A DNA stretch of 64,000 nucleotides from Lutjanus erythropterus (Eukaryota; Chordata; Actinopteri; Lutjaniformes; Lutjanidae), in NCBI GenBank assembly GCA_020091685.1, contig CM034597.1, positions 1,558,646 to 1,622,645 of the forward strand, given 5' to 3'. The notes below the pieces were generated by a model that saw only the letters and a list, made by a program, of their open reading frames with translations, searched no databases and had not been told where the DNA came from. Of this stretch, positions 33,384 to 46,474 are shown one piece after another. The first letter of the stretch is position 1; every line of letters begins with the position of its first letter. The position numbers and the translations under genes were made by a program.

Positions 33384-35754
33384 AATGTCAGATGGTATTA
33401 AGAGGAGAAAAAAGCTGAGAGAGAAAAGAGGGCTAGAGAAAATCAAAGAGCAGCAGGCACATAACAATGTCAGGAAGCTGGAAATATTAATGTACCATTT
33501 CTATAAAAGGAGCATTCAGAAAATGCTTTGTAGAAAGTAACAGAAGGAAAATGTACATGAATCAGATGAAAAAGTGTACAAAGTAGATACAAGATAAACA
33601 CTGATTTAATTCTACTTATATAAGTGACTCATTTAAAAGTTTATGGTTAAAGATTCTGAAAGGCCAATTTTAAACTTTTAAATTTTAAGCTCCACATTAA
33701 GGCTTGTCCATTTTTCGACAACGGTCATAAGCATTCATAAAGACTCCTTCATGTTCATGACAAAAGGGAGTCAAAAAGGGACAAAGATTCGTGTCCCTCA
33801 GCTCGTACCATCACTGTGCTTCGCTGTGTGGTTGATCCAGTGGCACACGACAGACAATAGATAAGTAGTTTCCCAGTCTTCACTGTAGCTGCATTCCCTT
33901 TTTTTTGTGGTGTTTCCATCATATTCCACCTAAAGCCGGACAGCCTTTGACTTTGTTGTGACAAAAAAACGGAGACAGGTTAACGTGTACATGACCCACT
34001 GATTGAAATTTAGCACAGACTCATGATGCTTTCTTCACAGCCAGTGAATAAATGCCAGGTTTATGGAAAACATCTGTGATATATCTATGATTTAACTTTT
34101 GTAAACTAGAGCCAATCAAAATGTGGGACATAGTCTCAATATGTCAGATTAGCTGAACTGCAAACACAGCTAAGTAGAAGACAAAATGAACGCAGGGTAC
34201 GAACAGACGGGTCAGTATTTCAAACATTTAGCATAAATTTACCTTTAATGCTTTTGCATATCAATACTTGTGCCTGTTCCACCAGTCACTAGAGGAACAA
34301 AATACTAGTCCAGCTTCAACTTAACTGATTGTGTTATATCAGAAATGATCTGGACCCCGTTTCCCAGAGCCTACGTGCGTCGTAAGTTGTATCTTAAGGT
34401 CTCCCTTAAGGGTGATGATGCTGTTTTCAACTGTTTGTTGTCCTGTCTGAAGCACAAAACGTTTGAAACAAGGCAAAATATTGAAGGTAAGATCTCAGAA
34501 AGTTCACATCAAGCCCTGCTTAAAAAATAACATAGCATGAGTGAAAATATATCCATGCAACAACCTGAAGAGAATTAAAATGACTTTCTTCCATGCATTA
34601 CACACAAACAGACACACAACTCAGTCCCACAGGGAAAACTATGAAATTTCTAATAACAGCATCAAGTTTGCCATGTTTCACTGATGTTGGGGAAAAACAG
34701 AAAATGAGTAATATATAAGAAAACTTTTCTTTTTCCTTATTCTTTTCCATGTCACAGCTCTGTGTTATAATGCACAGGCAGCTGTTCAGGTGAAGTGACA
34801 CCCTCTGGTGTTGTGCGGACTTGTGCCAAGCTGCAACCTGAGAAGACTTTGGTGAGGCGGATTATATGTCTGCACGGGGCCCCAGTGTACCCTAGACTGG
34901 GGCTGGCTTTGTTTCTTCATTAGTGTGTGTGTATGTGGACATGTTGTACAAATGCGCAGTCGGCCTTTAAATTCTGGGCTGCAGACATCCATGTGGACCT
35001 TCGTGGACATGAGCAGATGATGAAATTTACGTCATGTGGACCCTCACAGACCCCCATGGCTACATAAATGACTAAATGATGTAAATGAGCCCAGCTGCTC
35101 AATAAAATTCTGGACTGCCTGACGCTCTCCATCTCTGCTTTAAATCTCCATTCCCTGCTCTCATATGTTCCACCTTTAAACAGGAACTCCCTGAAATACA
35201 TATTTCATGAAGCCAAAAACAAATATTTTCAAATTTTTAACCAACTTGTCAACACAAACTTTTGAAGTGGCTCATCAGTAAATATGATCACGTGTCATTT
35301 GACTTTTTGACAGGGACCACACCCTTAAAATAGGGCTGATATGGAAAATGCCTTTTAACCATTTTAGATCAGTCATCATGTGCACCTATTGACAAATATA
35401 TATGTATGCCAAAAAATCCATTGCTTTGTATTCTTATATAAAAATTACGGTAAATCCATTCATTTTTTTTCTTCCTGTAAAACAAAATCTGGCATGTGCT
35501 TACACAAGAGAGAACCAGCCACTTTCAACCAACGATATCATGACATCCACCTGTCAGTCAGTTAACTCTCAGCAGTGCTCAGCACCAAAGCCAATTCATT
35601 AATTAGCCTTTTCGCAAAAGTATGGTGCATTGTTGTATCTTCCAGGATATTTTCCAACTTTGGGGAATGTGGTATCTGTGACAGCAGATTATGCATCAGG
35701 TGTTTTACAGTGGACGTACGCTTCCATGGACACTTCTCGCTATCATCACATCTA
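33384..35754. other. No gene seen
   Basis: Anonymous sequence. Around 34,355 the words GTTTCCCAGAGCCTACGTGC resemble the edge of a dispersed repeat. Confidence 0.35.
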
Positions 35755-35896
35755 AGGCAACAGCCAAAGCTGCCAGGAATCCCTCCTTGGGTGCTGACTG
35801 GCTGCACCACTTTTGGTGCAAACACAAACGGATAACTTGAAGCCTGGCAAGACAGATTCTCATGTTATCTTGCAAATCTAGCAGCATCGCAAGGTA
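35755..35896 (+). repeat. Dispersed repeat with GCACCA/TGGTGC hairpin, copy 3
   Basis: TGACTGGCTGCACCACTTTTGGTGCAAACAC, GGATAACTTGAAGCCTGGCAAG, TTATCTTGCAAATCTAGCAG and CATCGCAAGGTAA match copy 1 read in reverse. Confidence 0.7.
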
Positions 35897-36654
35897 AAAG
35901 TTTTGTATATAACTTACAATATTTTCTGAAAAGTGGCTAAAAAAAAGAAGTATAAAGTAGCATTAAAGAGATTTCAGTAAACTGTCTTTAGTAACAATCC
36001 ATAACTGAGCATCGTCCTGACCATTCTCATCATTATTGCTGCTGGCGTTCATTTCTTCTGAGTTGCTGTGCTCTGTGCTCATTTGTTTTAAATAAATGAG
36101 AATTCTTTTAGATCTAAAAGGCAGTCTCTCTCCCTCGTTCCTGTGTGTCTCTCTCTCTCACACACAGAGGGATACAGTGCTACCAGATGCCTGCAGCCAC
36201 AACACCTGTTAAATACCAACCCCATCTCCATGTGTGTACGTGTGTGTACATACTACCCCTGACACATGCAAAACACGGTAAGACAAAACCACAGCAGGTA
36301 GGCGACATTGTACTGCAGGTCCTTTTACTCTCCCTCCAGCCCCCTGTTAATGAATGTTGCTGAGGAGGATCCTCCAGAGGACGGCGTGCAAACACACACA
36401 GCGCACAGTCACGGGGCTGGCCTGGTGTGGAGTGTTGCATGGTAACTGGTGCACATAGACTCTCATTATCAGCTCGCCATCACTCGGTTACTCAAGAACC
36501 AAATGCAACTTAACTGCAATTACCTGCTGCACTCTGAGAAACTTTTGCTTTGCACAGTCACAGTCCAAAGTCACACTGCAATGATGGGCTGATTATGATG
36601 TTAACATAGACAACACAAATAACTTAATTTGCCTCCTGTGTATGATAGGGATAG
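35897..36654. other. No gene seen
   Basis: Anonymous sequence with short CT and CA runs. Confidence 0.35.
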
Positions 36655-37984
36655 TTCTGATTATCAGATGTGGGTTGTATGAGGTACTTACCTATAGTAT
36701 ATGTTGGACAAAACACCCTGTTTGGGGAAGCAGAGAGGAGGTCCAGCACAGAAGCTAAGCAATATACTACTGTGGACAGGGTTAGCAGCAAAATGTATTT
36801 TAGCCTTTAAAAAAAAGGTCTACCTAAAAAAATATCTACCTTAATAAAATACTTTATTAAGAATATTTGTGCCTCTTTACCTTGCTGTGAGACAGCTTTT
36901 TCTGGCACGAAACCACTGTTACACACCAGCCACATGTTTCTCTTTCTGAACCAATGAAACTCCATGGGAAAAATCAATCATTTTAGCTTGTAGAACATGA
37001 GAGTTGCTGGTCTGCCGCTGCCTCAGTTGGATAGTTGGTTTGTCATATCATGCAACTTTGGTGAATCTGAAATAACCTTTTAAAGTACTGAGGTCACTCA
37101 ATAACAGAAACAAACAGTAAACAAGCAGAAAATTCCCATGTTCTGCAAGGTGAAATTGGTGATTTTGTTCATGGAGTTTGGTTGCTTTGGACAGAGTGAT
37201 ATTTGGCTTATTGGCATGTTAACTTATTTGGCTGACTGATGACAGTGATTTCCCACCAGAAAAGGCTGTCTGACAGCAAGGGAAAGCTGTGAAAATATTC
37301 TAAATATCACATGTAAATATTTTAGGAAAGCGTTTGGACAATCATACAGGATATTCTCAGCAGATCCCGATGACATGATGCATGTCACTTTATTGATTTA
37401 TTTATTTGATCTACCAGAGGGAATAGGAAATGACAAATACCTTCTGAAAATATTAACTGTGGCCCAAAAAAAAAGCAATCACTCATAAAATGGTTACAAA
37501 CCAATCAGCAGATAATTGTAATGATATTATGAAAGAATGATTAATGAGATGGAAAGACTGACTTTCCCTCTGAAATTGAAAAAAAGGTACATATATTGTA
37601 AGAAGAACAAAATGTGACAGTATGCTCTACTAATCTTAAATACAAACGCCCCTGTACATATTCCACAATATATGTCTGTTTATGGATAATATATAATTCA
37701 TGTAATTCCTGTTAACTTTAGTTGTTATACTTTATATTTGTTTTGTTTGTTTTTGTTCTTCCTTGCCAAAAAATGATTTAATAAAATCTAAGTGTCAAAA
37801 AAAAAAAAAAAAAAAAAATACACAATGTGATTTTTTTTTTCTTTCGAGGACCTTATTTTAATTGGCGAATTGCTGCTGACCCTGTCCACAACAGTACTTT
37901 GCATAGCTTCCATGCTGGTGCCCATTACTTCTTACCTTCGTACCTCATACAACCCCACTTCAAATAATCTGAACTATCCCTTTA
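36655..37984. mobile_element. Long inverted-terminus element (GGGATAGTTCAGATT), full-length
   Basis: The left end GGGATAGTTCTGATTATC...GGGTTGTATGAGGTACTTACC continues into CACAGAAGCTAAGCAATATACTACTGTGGACAGGG (to about 36,785). The right end read in reverse gives GGGATAGTTCAGATTATTTG...GGGTTGTATGAGGTAC...GGAAGCTATGCAAAGTACTGTTGTGGACAGGG (37,984 down to about 37,875). The inverted ends are thus roughly 110-130 bp at about 80 percent identity. The interior has no transposase and contains a 22-nt poly-A at 37,797-37,818. Related placements are at 44.0, 46.7-47.1 and 47.14-47.79 kb. The terminus often abuts TTAA, suggesting a piggyBac-like mobiliser (inference). Confidence 0.7.
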
Positions 37985-38413
37985 TGCTACTACTCCTCAT
38001 CATACCAGAGTAAATATTGCTAACCTGTTTCCTGGACTCAGTCTCAAGGCAGCAAAGGTTCATGTAAACTGATTAACCTGAATGACTGTTTATGACCAGC
38101 AGCATGTAAACACAGTCAGCGATGGATGGAAGAAAGCAACTAATTATCTCAATTTAGCAACATCAGAGGCAGGCATACACATTGACACCTCCAGCTCAAG
38201 TCAACAAACTGAATCTATATATTTACCTTGCAGAGCTGAGCAGGCTGAATGCCCCAGTAGTTGTCTCAGTCTGTGTGGATGTCTCACAGAGGGGGCAGCA
38301 GAGGATAAAGGCCGTCCTAACAGCTTCTTTTCTGCTGTTGCTGCTGTGTGTGTTTCTCCAGCTACAGCTCCACAACAGACAGGGTGAGCTGCCTGCTTGT
38401 TTACCTGACACTC
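37985..38413. other. No gene seen
   Basis: Anonymous sequence. Open frames at 38,082-38,460 in two frames have no family. Confidence 0.35.
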
Positions 38414-38441
38414 TGCCTGCCTGCCTGCCTGCCTGCCTGCC
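38414..38441. repeat. (TGCC)n microsatellite
   Basis: Seven TGCC/CTGC units. Confidence 0.97.
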
Positions 38442-38588
38442 TACAAAACACACTGCTTAGTTACTTGTATGACTGCCTACCTACACTATTCTGACTGTTA
38501 ACCTGTCTGCCCTCACTGCTCACCTTTACACCTGTTAGCTTGCCCTGGCTGTGCTTTAGTTCAACTGTCTGCCTGAATGCTTGCTTTT

Positions 38589-38721
38589 CTGTGTGTGTGT
38601 GTGTGTGTGCTGACATTAGCATAGCCCTTCCTCCTCTCTTACCTGCACTCATCTAACCTGTTTGGCAGTGTGTTGCCAGCGTGTGTGTGTGTGTTGTGTG
38701 TGTGTGTGTGTGTGTGTGTGT
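38589..38721. repeat. Two (TG)n microsatellites
   Basis: Pure TG runs at about 38,590-38,609 and, with one TTG interruption, 38,681-38,721. Confidence 0.95.
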
Positions 38722-41439
38722 TTGTGATTGGGCTGGTCTCTTGTTGCATGCTGTAATTCACAGTGGTTAGGTTTTACAAACACATACACACAGCTAGTAC
38801 ACGGCAGTCAGCTGCCACAGTACTGTGAGCACATGTTTATTCATTGTTGAAATGAATGAAAAATTCCACTGAGCCCTCAGTTTATGTGAGACTGACTGTG
38901 CCATTTTTTTTATTACTACTGTCTACGTTTGTGTTTGTCAACTCAACACATTTCTGATTCTTAGAAAAGCCTTCTGGAACTTTGGGCAAGACACGTCCTA
39001 AGGGCATGAGAGACTCATGAATTGCATATGCTGCATATATCATGTTGGATATTCAGCTATGTAGAGTGGGTAAGTAGAGGAAAATCTGTTTAACTACTGG
39101 CAAAATGGCAGTAAGCCACCTAAAAAGCTAGTTAACTTTAACATCTGTTATCTCACATGTAGTTCTTTCTGTATGAATAATAAATAACACTAAATAACTA
39201 ACCTGATAATCAGGCTCAATTTTCATTTTCATGTGCAGCAATAGCAGTTACTATGAGTGTTAGCATGTCGATTGGTTTCCCCCCCAACTCACAACATATT
39301 GTACAAAGTCAATGTCATTATATTGCATTGTGGGTGGGTAGTCAATCTGCAGATACTAAAGGACATGCATACCGCATGACATACTCTCAAACAGCCCCTA
39401 TTCGGTTAGGTTTAGGAAGAAAACTAGTCGGTTAGGTCTAGGCCCAAAACACTTTAATAATCACTTAAAACAGTGTCTTCTGTGTTACACAAGCAGAAAT
39501 GATTCAAAAATATTCCTAGACATGTTTGATTTGTTTATTACACTGGTTATTTTTTCAATTAGGGAACAAGTCTCTGTAGAAAACTGTCTTTTTTGGAAAC
39601 AGGTTTTTGATCTGGCAGGGATTTCTGATAGCCTAAAATTTTACTCCTGCACATTATATTTTATTAAAGTGTAATGTCATACAGTGTTTAAACTTCCAAC
39701 ACTTACTTTCACCCCAGTCTCCAAATGTCTCTCTGAAAGTTCTGAACAGACTGGTAGGATGTTACAGTTAGGATTAATCTCTGTACCATAAAACCACTTT
39801 TTCTTTTTGTAGACTGGAACTTATGTTGCACGTCACAGATTTTTAATTTAAATGTACAAACTTTCTTTTTAAAAAGTTCAAAAAAGTAATGCATCACTTA
39901 AAAAGTTTGTTTTTTTCCTGAAAGTAATTCAGTTTGGGTTTATGGTGTCATGAGCAGGTCTGACAAATAAATGACTCCATGTAACAACATCACAGGAATC
40001 TGGCTCTGATGTGGCTCTCGCATTCATTGCAGAGGTGTGAAGAGTGAGTCATACACTAAGCTCACAGCTTACTCCTCCCTTAAGGCTAGACATTGGATAT
40101 GGCTGAGGACTGAAAGGAACTGGTTTTAGTAGTCCAATAACAACAGAAACAGGAAAGGGAGGCGGTCCAAGGGGAGTCTAAAGGTGAGAACCTTCTCAGT
40201 GTCTACAGTCGAGAAAACCTCAATAACCTCTATCTGATGTGTTGAATCCACAACACAGCTACTAAGAAAAAGAACAAGACGCTGTCAGTTTCATTTCATG
40301 TTTCTGAGTGCAGTCACAAGATGATCTTTATGACCATTATTTCTGAGAAGAGAAGAAGATCTAGCTGGAAATTGCACTTTTAAACCATTTCATACTAATC
40401 TGTTCACATGCAAAGCAAGGGTAGAAAATGAGATGCTGGTCCATGCTTGATAACACACAGTGAGAGAGGCTCAGCTGTATGAGATGTGGTGCATTAAGAC
40501 ATTCAGCCTCTATATCACAGTTACATTTACAGTACATACTACAGTTAGGTCTACATTTTATTACCTTTAACTGTATTCTCACAGCCCATTGAACATCCAT
40601 ATGTAAAATTAGATTTACTGAATATATGAATAAAAACACACACTAGGTAAGTGGTTCTGTGCTGCTGAATTGTTAGTAACAAGATTTTCCCAATCTAACC
40701 ATACCTAACAAAAAGACTGGTGGCAAACTTATACTCTGAGGATGCTTCCCTGGAAAGATTTTGAAGATAGAGAGAAAAAACCATGTAGTGAAATACAGAG
40801 TAATATTTTCCTAGGCCTGCAGCTAATTTGATAGTGATGAGTCATTGATCATTGAAATGATTAATCGACTAGTTGCCCAAAAAATGCAATTCACATTTTG
40901 ATTTTTTTCACCCAAGTTTGTAAGAGACAGAGACACAAGAGGGTCATGTCCAGAAGGGAACCCCAGAAATGACAAAGACTGCTCCAAAAATAGAAAATCC
41001 AATCATGGCAGCCCAGGTTTTAATTGTGTCAGATCGCCAAAAATAAATGAATGTATGAGAAGCACTGACATTCAAACTATATTTTTTGTTCGGAATCCTA
41101 CACGCAGGTACAGACAGAGTTGTTTAGGCTTTTAACTGCAAGCTAGCTAACAAGCTATCTTCTTAAAGTAAGTCCACATCATCCACATGTCCAGTGTGCC
41201 TCCTCTTTAAATGTTTATGCATTACCAACCAACATGATCCCATGATAAGCAAGGTCTGCCTTACAAATCTTGCAGATAATCCTTTTATTTTCCTAGTTGA
41301 GGGTGAAATGCTGCCTGGCAATTAATTTTGTTGTTGATTTTTGTCGACCATGGCAACTAATCTTTGTACCCCTAAATCTTCCTTGAGTTAAAAGGGACAG
41401 TACAGTCTACTTTAGGTAATGGACGGCAGTGTGTGGAGT
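38722..41439. other. No gene seen; repeat fragments
   Basis: About 39,395-39,450 holds a reversed AAACCTAACC-type fragment (GGTTAGGTTTAGGAAG, GTCGGTTAGGTCTAGGC). About 40,815-40,915 holds a TTAATCGACTAGTTG-type MITE fragment. The rest is anonymous. Confidence 0.4.
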
Positions 41440-41590
41440 GTTTATGCTAAGCTAAACTCACCACCTGCAAGCCCTCCCCTCATACTGTATGTACACAGAC
41501 ATGAGAGTGGTCTTGATCTTCTCACTGAATTCTGGGAAAGAAAATTAATAAGCGCATTTCTCCAGAAGTTGAATTACTCTTTCAAGGCAG
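41440..41590 (+). repeat. TTAA-type dispersed repeat fragment
   Basis: TATGCTAAGCTAAACTCACC, ACAGACATGAGAGTGGTCTTGATCTTCTCACTGAATTCTGGGAAAG, AATAAGCGCATTTCTCC and TTGAATTACTCTTTCAAG match, block by block, the end of an abundant fish repeat whose consensus closes GAACTATTCCTTTAA. Confidence 0.65.
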
Positions 41591-41930
41591 GGCTCATCGG
41601 TAAGGATTGCACAGGGCAAGAAAAAGGCCGCCACAGTCACTGCTGACAAGCTCATCTGGAGCCTTACTGGTGCTTATACGAAGCATGCACACTGAGGCAA
41701 GTCAGGTGATGCAAAAACAAAACTGATAACCGCAGCACACCATGTTTCAAAAAATGGAACTGATCTGTTTTCAAACAGAAAAAACAGTCGAAAAGAAAAC
41801 CTGGTTCATACTGCTTATCTGACGTCTCCTAAAGCCCAGACATGCCGAGTTGCATTAAAAGTTCACGTGTGCATGCACACTGTCTGAACTGGGCGTGATG
41901 GTGGGCAAACGCAAATCAACACACAACCTT
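41591..41930. other. No gene seen
   Basis: Anonymous sequence. It may include the diverged left end of the following MITE. Confidence 0.3.
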
Positions 41931-42538
41931 GGATGTTTTTATCAGCAAAGTGGGACAGATTAGCAGTTTGTAAAACCAGCGCGGTGTGGCAGGGTTTCGA
42001 TATAGAAAATGGAAATAATGTTGAATATAGACTGTCTCAAAGTAAACTGATATGTAACCACTATATAAACACATTAAGCACACACATAGACATTAACCTG
42101 CAAGCAGAGTAGCTGCTGCTAGCACTGCTAACGTTAGCCACACTGTGTAGCAAGCTGGCAGCTAACATCAGTTCCAGGTAAACAATGTTGTTAACCCCCA
42201 AACACTGTGATAGTTTTTGGTCTGAAAAGGTATAGCATTTAGTGAGTTGTTGTCATGGTTTGTAGGTTAATGTGCAGTGTTCATAGTGCATGGTGAGAAG
42301 TGCCACAGTCTGGTAGCATTTAAAATATGATTTGATAATTGTAGACTGTGATTAACGGCTTCAAATGACTCTTAATACACAGTTTTTTTTTAACAGTGTT
42401 TAACATGATCAATAAACACGTTGTGCACAAATTTAACTGCTTTTTGAGAGTTTTCTTACTGTTAGACTAGTTGACTAGTAGTCGAAATTAAATTTTGTGT
42501 TTAATCTACAGAGAAATTAGTCACTAGGAACATCACTA
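41931..42538. mobile_element. hAT-like MITE, copy 2
   Basis: Co-linear with 31,060-31,668: GGATGTTTTTATCAGCAAAG, GTAAAACCAGCGCGGTGTGG, GCTAACGTTAGCCACACTGTG, GTAGACTGTGATTAACGGCTTCAAATG and TAGTTGACTAGTAGTC. The left 140 bp of copy 1 has no clear counterpart. Right end AGGAACATCACTA. Confidence 0.7.
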
Positions 42539-44001
42539 CTTCAAATTTGAGCCCATGAATTGAATAATTAATTTAACTCCATAGATATTGTGAAGAGAAG
42601 ACTGAACAGCAGATCACTGATGTAGAGTGGATCAAATTACTCATCCTGGATTCTGGAACATTGACCTCATTGAAATGAAGTACATGTTTGGATTCCTCAT
42701 TGTAATTTCACTCAGCTCGGACCAAAAACCCCTCATTGCTGATATGTTCATGCACACGCAGTCATTTAATCTGATTGGTGGGTAATGGGGCCACAGTTTG
42801 GAAGGAAGAGGTCCTCTATGGCACTAAATGCCAAGACAAATTATGGGATTATTATGGGACAGACAAGAATCAAGTTAGCATAAATCATTATAAACTATCG
42901 TTTGACACTGACTCAGCATTATTAACCTTATGTGACAGTAATTTGCATTCAAATGTGAGATTAAGAAGACAGACAGAGAGGAATATAACACAGATATTAA
43001 CAAAAAACATAAACTGTATATAAAATAATTATTCCATCCTTGCTCTTCAGCCACTTGGCAGTGCATGTCTTTTTCAATTGTGTCCCTGTTGCAATGATAC
43101 TGTCATCAGGCCCTCAGTGGATCAATATGCTCGCCTTTAATAGGCCTTTCATTAGCAACTCATCAATAACCTCCCAGTAAAGGACAGCCACTCAATGCCG
43201 GGCTCCCACAATGTTTTGGCAGGAAAAAAGTTTTGTGGGTTGAAGAGAGGTGACGATGACGCATTCAAAACATCTGCTGAGAAACAGAAGCTGGATAACT
43301 AATTGAATGAGATTTCACATGAAAGATGTGGGGATAATACTTTGCCTTGCCTGGTTTGGAGTTTGGCTGCAGCAGGAGCCACTGAGTATGAACAGAGAGA
43401 AAGAGATGAGAGGAAGTCTGAACACCGTGAATGATTAAGATTCCTCATCATCCAGCAGCCTCCTTATCATGCTGACTAAAATATATGTTAAGAGACATTT
43501 TGACATTTTGAATTTTTGGCCTTTGCCAAGTACTTGTCACATTATTGGGTAAAAAAGTTTCATAATTTGTCCTTCAGCTTCAGTTTTGTAGAATTTCCAG
43601 TCAGCATTCCTCATTTCAACCAATTGGTGCTGAAAGCTGGAAGATAATGAGCTAGCATGCGGTTAGGGGCGCCTGAAGGTTTCAATGACAAATGCAACAA
43701 TGTCAACATGCCATTTCACTCTTTTGTGCTGTAATATGGAAGCCATTTTGCCACCGGTGGTGAGATACTGCACTCTTAAATGTGTGAATGTCAATGTATT
43801 CATTTAACGAGGGCTCTGGCCATATTCTTCAATGATCACTGTGCCAAGCTTCCTGCAGCCTAACAAGGTACTGATGGGCAAAGGATCATTTCCATCTGAC
43901 TGAAATATGAAGTAGCAGCTCAGACACAAGCTCAGGGATAAATTTATGCAAATCATCTCTTTTTTTTTCTTTTTGCATAATTGACAGTCAATTTGATTAA
44001 T
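42539..44001. other. No gene seen; unique-looking, possibly conserved non-coding
   Basis: No repeat family recognised. Sequence composition is even, with homeodomain-like ATTA words and octamer-like TTATGCAAATC at 43,943-43,953. Open frames on both strands (42,775-43,066) show no family. Confidence 0.3.
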
Positions 44002-44215
44002 TTAAAGGGATAATTCAGATTATTTGAAGATGGTTTGTATAGGGTACTTATCCAAAATCAGAGTACTACCTACAGTAGACAGTGGTCGTCATTCAGAGAT
44101 GAGTACCAGCATGGAAGCAAAGCAACATGCTACAGGGTTAGCATCAAAACATACTATAGCCACATTAAAAAAAAAAAAAGAAAAAAGGAAAAATGTATCA
44201 GTTTAAGCATACCCT
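44002..44215 (+). repeat. Inverted-terminus family, left end fragment
   Basis: Starts TTAAAGGGATAATTCAGATTATTTG, then TTTGTATAGGGTACTTATCC, GAGTACCAGCATGGAAGCAAAGC and TACAGGGTTAGCATCAAAAC, matching the left end of the 36.65-kb element. Stops at an A-rich run. Confidence 0.7.
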
Positions 44216-45209
44216 ATATTTCCTTCTGAGTATATGGTCAGTGCTTTCTTTGTATGCTTTACACATCTGATTGAGGACACACATGTAGTCATGACACATA
44301 GGGACTCCACAATAAGATGAATGTTTTCTGTTGGAGGATGGTGACGCAGTGATGCTTAAAGTTAGGCGCCCTCACATGTTAAGGTCAAGAGGTCAGGTAG
44401 TTAGAAACACAAACACATGGACCAGGATACTATATAAGTCTCACTTTTTTTGTCCGATGAGAAAAGCTTGTGTCTTCTGTACCATGCTTTTGTCCTTCAT
44501 GCATGAATAATCCAGCCACACTGAAACTCGACTTGTTGGTCTGATTGTGTTGAAGTCTACACCTCTCTGTCCCGTGAACTCATCTTTTCAAAAGCAAGAT
44601 TGGGGTGCAACATCCCCACAATCCTGAGGCAAAGCAGGAAAATTGTAAAATTGTAAAATTATCATACACTGAAAAAAAGCATTATAATTATTATTATGTA
44701 ACACTATTAAATTATGTTAAAAAGAAAAAAAATCTGTTTTTATGGCTATATAAAAAAAAATGCAGTCCTATACAAGAAACTGTGTATTTTTTTCTTAACA
44801 ATATGTATTTATGTAATCCCAGCTAATCTTCTTTTGCACAACCATGCAACAAACATTTTATTGTTGAATTTACTCTGCAAAGTGGGTGGAGACACATGAC
44901 TTTTCAAATGCAAGGTGACGGTCAAATAAAAATAAAGTAAACCAGAGGCCTTTTTGTAAAGATATTTTTAGCTTTATACTAGAGGTCTGTAGTGTAATAA
45001 ATGAAAGGCTGTAGGGTTTCCGACAGCCGGTAATTGCTGGTTTTATGTGGTTAAATGTATTTAAAAAGGATGAAGTAAAAACTTGGCAGTCAAAATGTCC
45101 GGTAATAATGATCAGTCATACGAACTTATCCTGCTGTGATAGCTTAGCCACAAGCTACCATGTGCAACTTCCAAGTGGGAGGATTTTCAGGGTGGCAGTC
45201 AGTAAATTT
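44216..45209. other. No gene seen
   Basis: AT-rich with several A runs. No coding or repeat content recognised. Confidence 0.4.
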
Positions 45210-45301
45210 AAGTTGAGTTTACTTGCAAAATTAAGTTGACCTTAATTGCAAAATTACACTGATTTTACTTGAAAGATTAAGCTGACTTTACTTGGGAAAT
45301 G
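45210..45301. repeat. Four-copy 23-bp minisatellite
   Basis: Four consecutive 23-bp units (45,210, 45,233, 45,256 and 45,279) with consensus close to AAGTTGACTTTACTTGCAAA plus ATT. Confidence 0.85.
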
Positions 45302-46474
45302 TATTTCTTACATTCAAAAAATTAAGTAGTTCATACAAAGACCAGTCTTGCTTGATCTATATAATAATTTAATGCAAAGAGATGCCTGCCTGATGTTAGG
45401 TAGATCATGTAGAATATTTACTTCATTAACATTTGATATATCAATAAATTAAGTCACAGCATTTCCTACATTATTCTTAATATTTAATTTAAATGATGAG
45501 GCGTATTGTAGTATGTGCTCTGTGGATCAATTGAGATACAATGCGCTGGACTGAGGTTTGCTGCAACATTTAAAAAATTCCAAGTGAAAGCTTCAAGAAC
45601 ACTGGGTTCATATTTTATCCAAAACACTTCTGGGTGAGATTCTGGCAGAGATGGCAGCATAAGATGACAATTACCTTCAACAGATGACTGTGGTGAAATG
45701 TTCCTCTCACTGCAGAAAGATGGTCAATATCTCCTGAAGAATCCACCTGAAATCTACAGTCAGTGAGAGCTTTTCTAGAGCTGTACTTTTTAACCTGGAG
45801 TGATCACTGAGTTTATCTGCAGCGCACACTCTGGCAGCCTTCTGCTTGAGTCAAACAGAATATGGGATCTATCTCAGCTTAATAGAATTACTTTGAAAAC
45901 ACAGAATGACCTGCTTTAACGAATTCTGTTAGTTTCTAATATGAAGAACTGTAAAATATCACTTCCATGAGGCTGTTCAGTCAGACTGTGACAGATCACA
46001 GGCGATAAACTTGGCATTTCATCCTCGCAGTGCAGAGAAGTTCAAGTTGCTGTACAGTTTATATTATGCTCATTATAACTTTGATTCATGTTGAAATGCC
46101 TTTCTTATAATGCCATAATTATAATACCACCAGATAATACACTTAAGTGGTCACGTTTAGAACCCACAATGCTCCTTGTGACAAATAGTGTGACGTGTTC
46201 TCACAATAACCGAAACTCCTACCTTAAAAACAAGGACATGCCCCCCCAACTGGTAAAACATTCGGGGCAATTGCATATGCATGGTACCTGACAGCAGCTG
46301 TAAGAGACACACCAGACACACCTTTCAACTGAATTCAATGTAAAGTCATCCGTGACTGTATGACCACCACAAGACTTTCCACACAGTATAAAGTATGAGA
46401 AAAGTCTGTGTCTGGAGACCAGGGTGCATTTCACCTGTGAATCAAAATGTTATTAAGAGTCTGAAGATACGTAA
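45302..46474. other. No gene seen
   Basis: Anonymous sequence. Confidence 0.4.

Noticed and set aside
33093..33467. Overlapping 124-127-codon frames on opposite strands
   Set aside because: Low-complexity Ser/Leu/Phe from a pyrimidine tract; only the short donor-bounded piece is retained as a weak candidate.
37797..37818. Processed pseudogene poly-A tail
   Set aside because: The A run is internal to the inverted-terminus element and no gene-like sequence precedes it.
45210..45301. CRISPR-like array
   Set aside because: Units are contiguous without spacers; it is a minisatellite.
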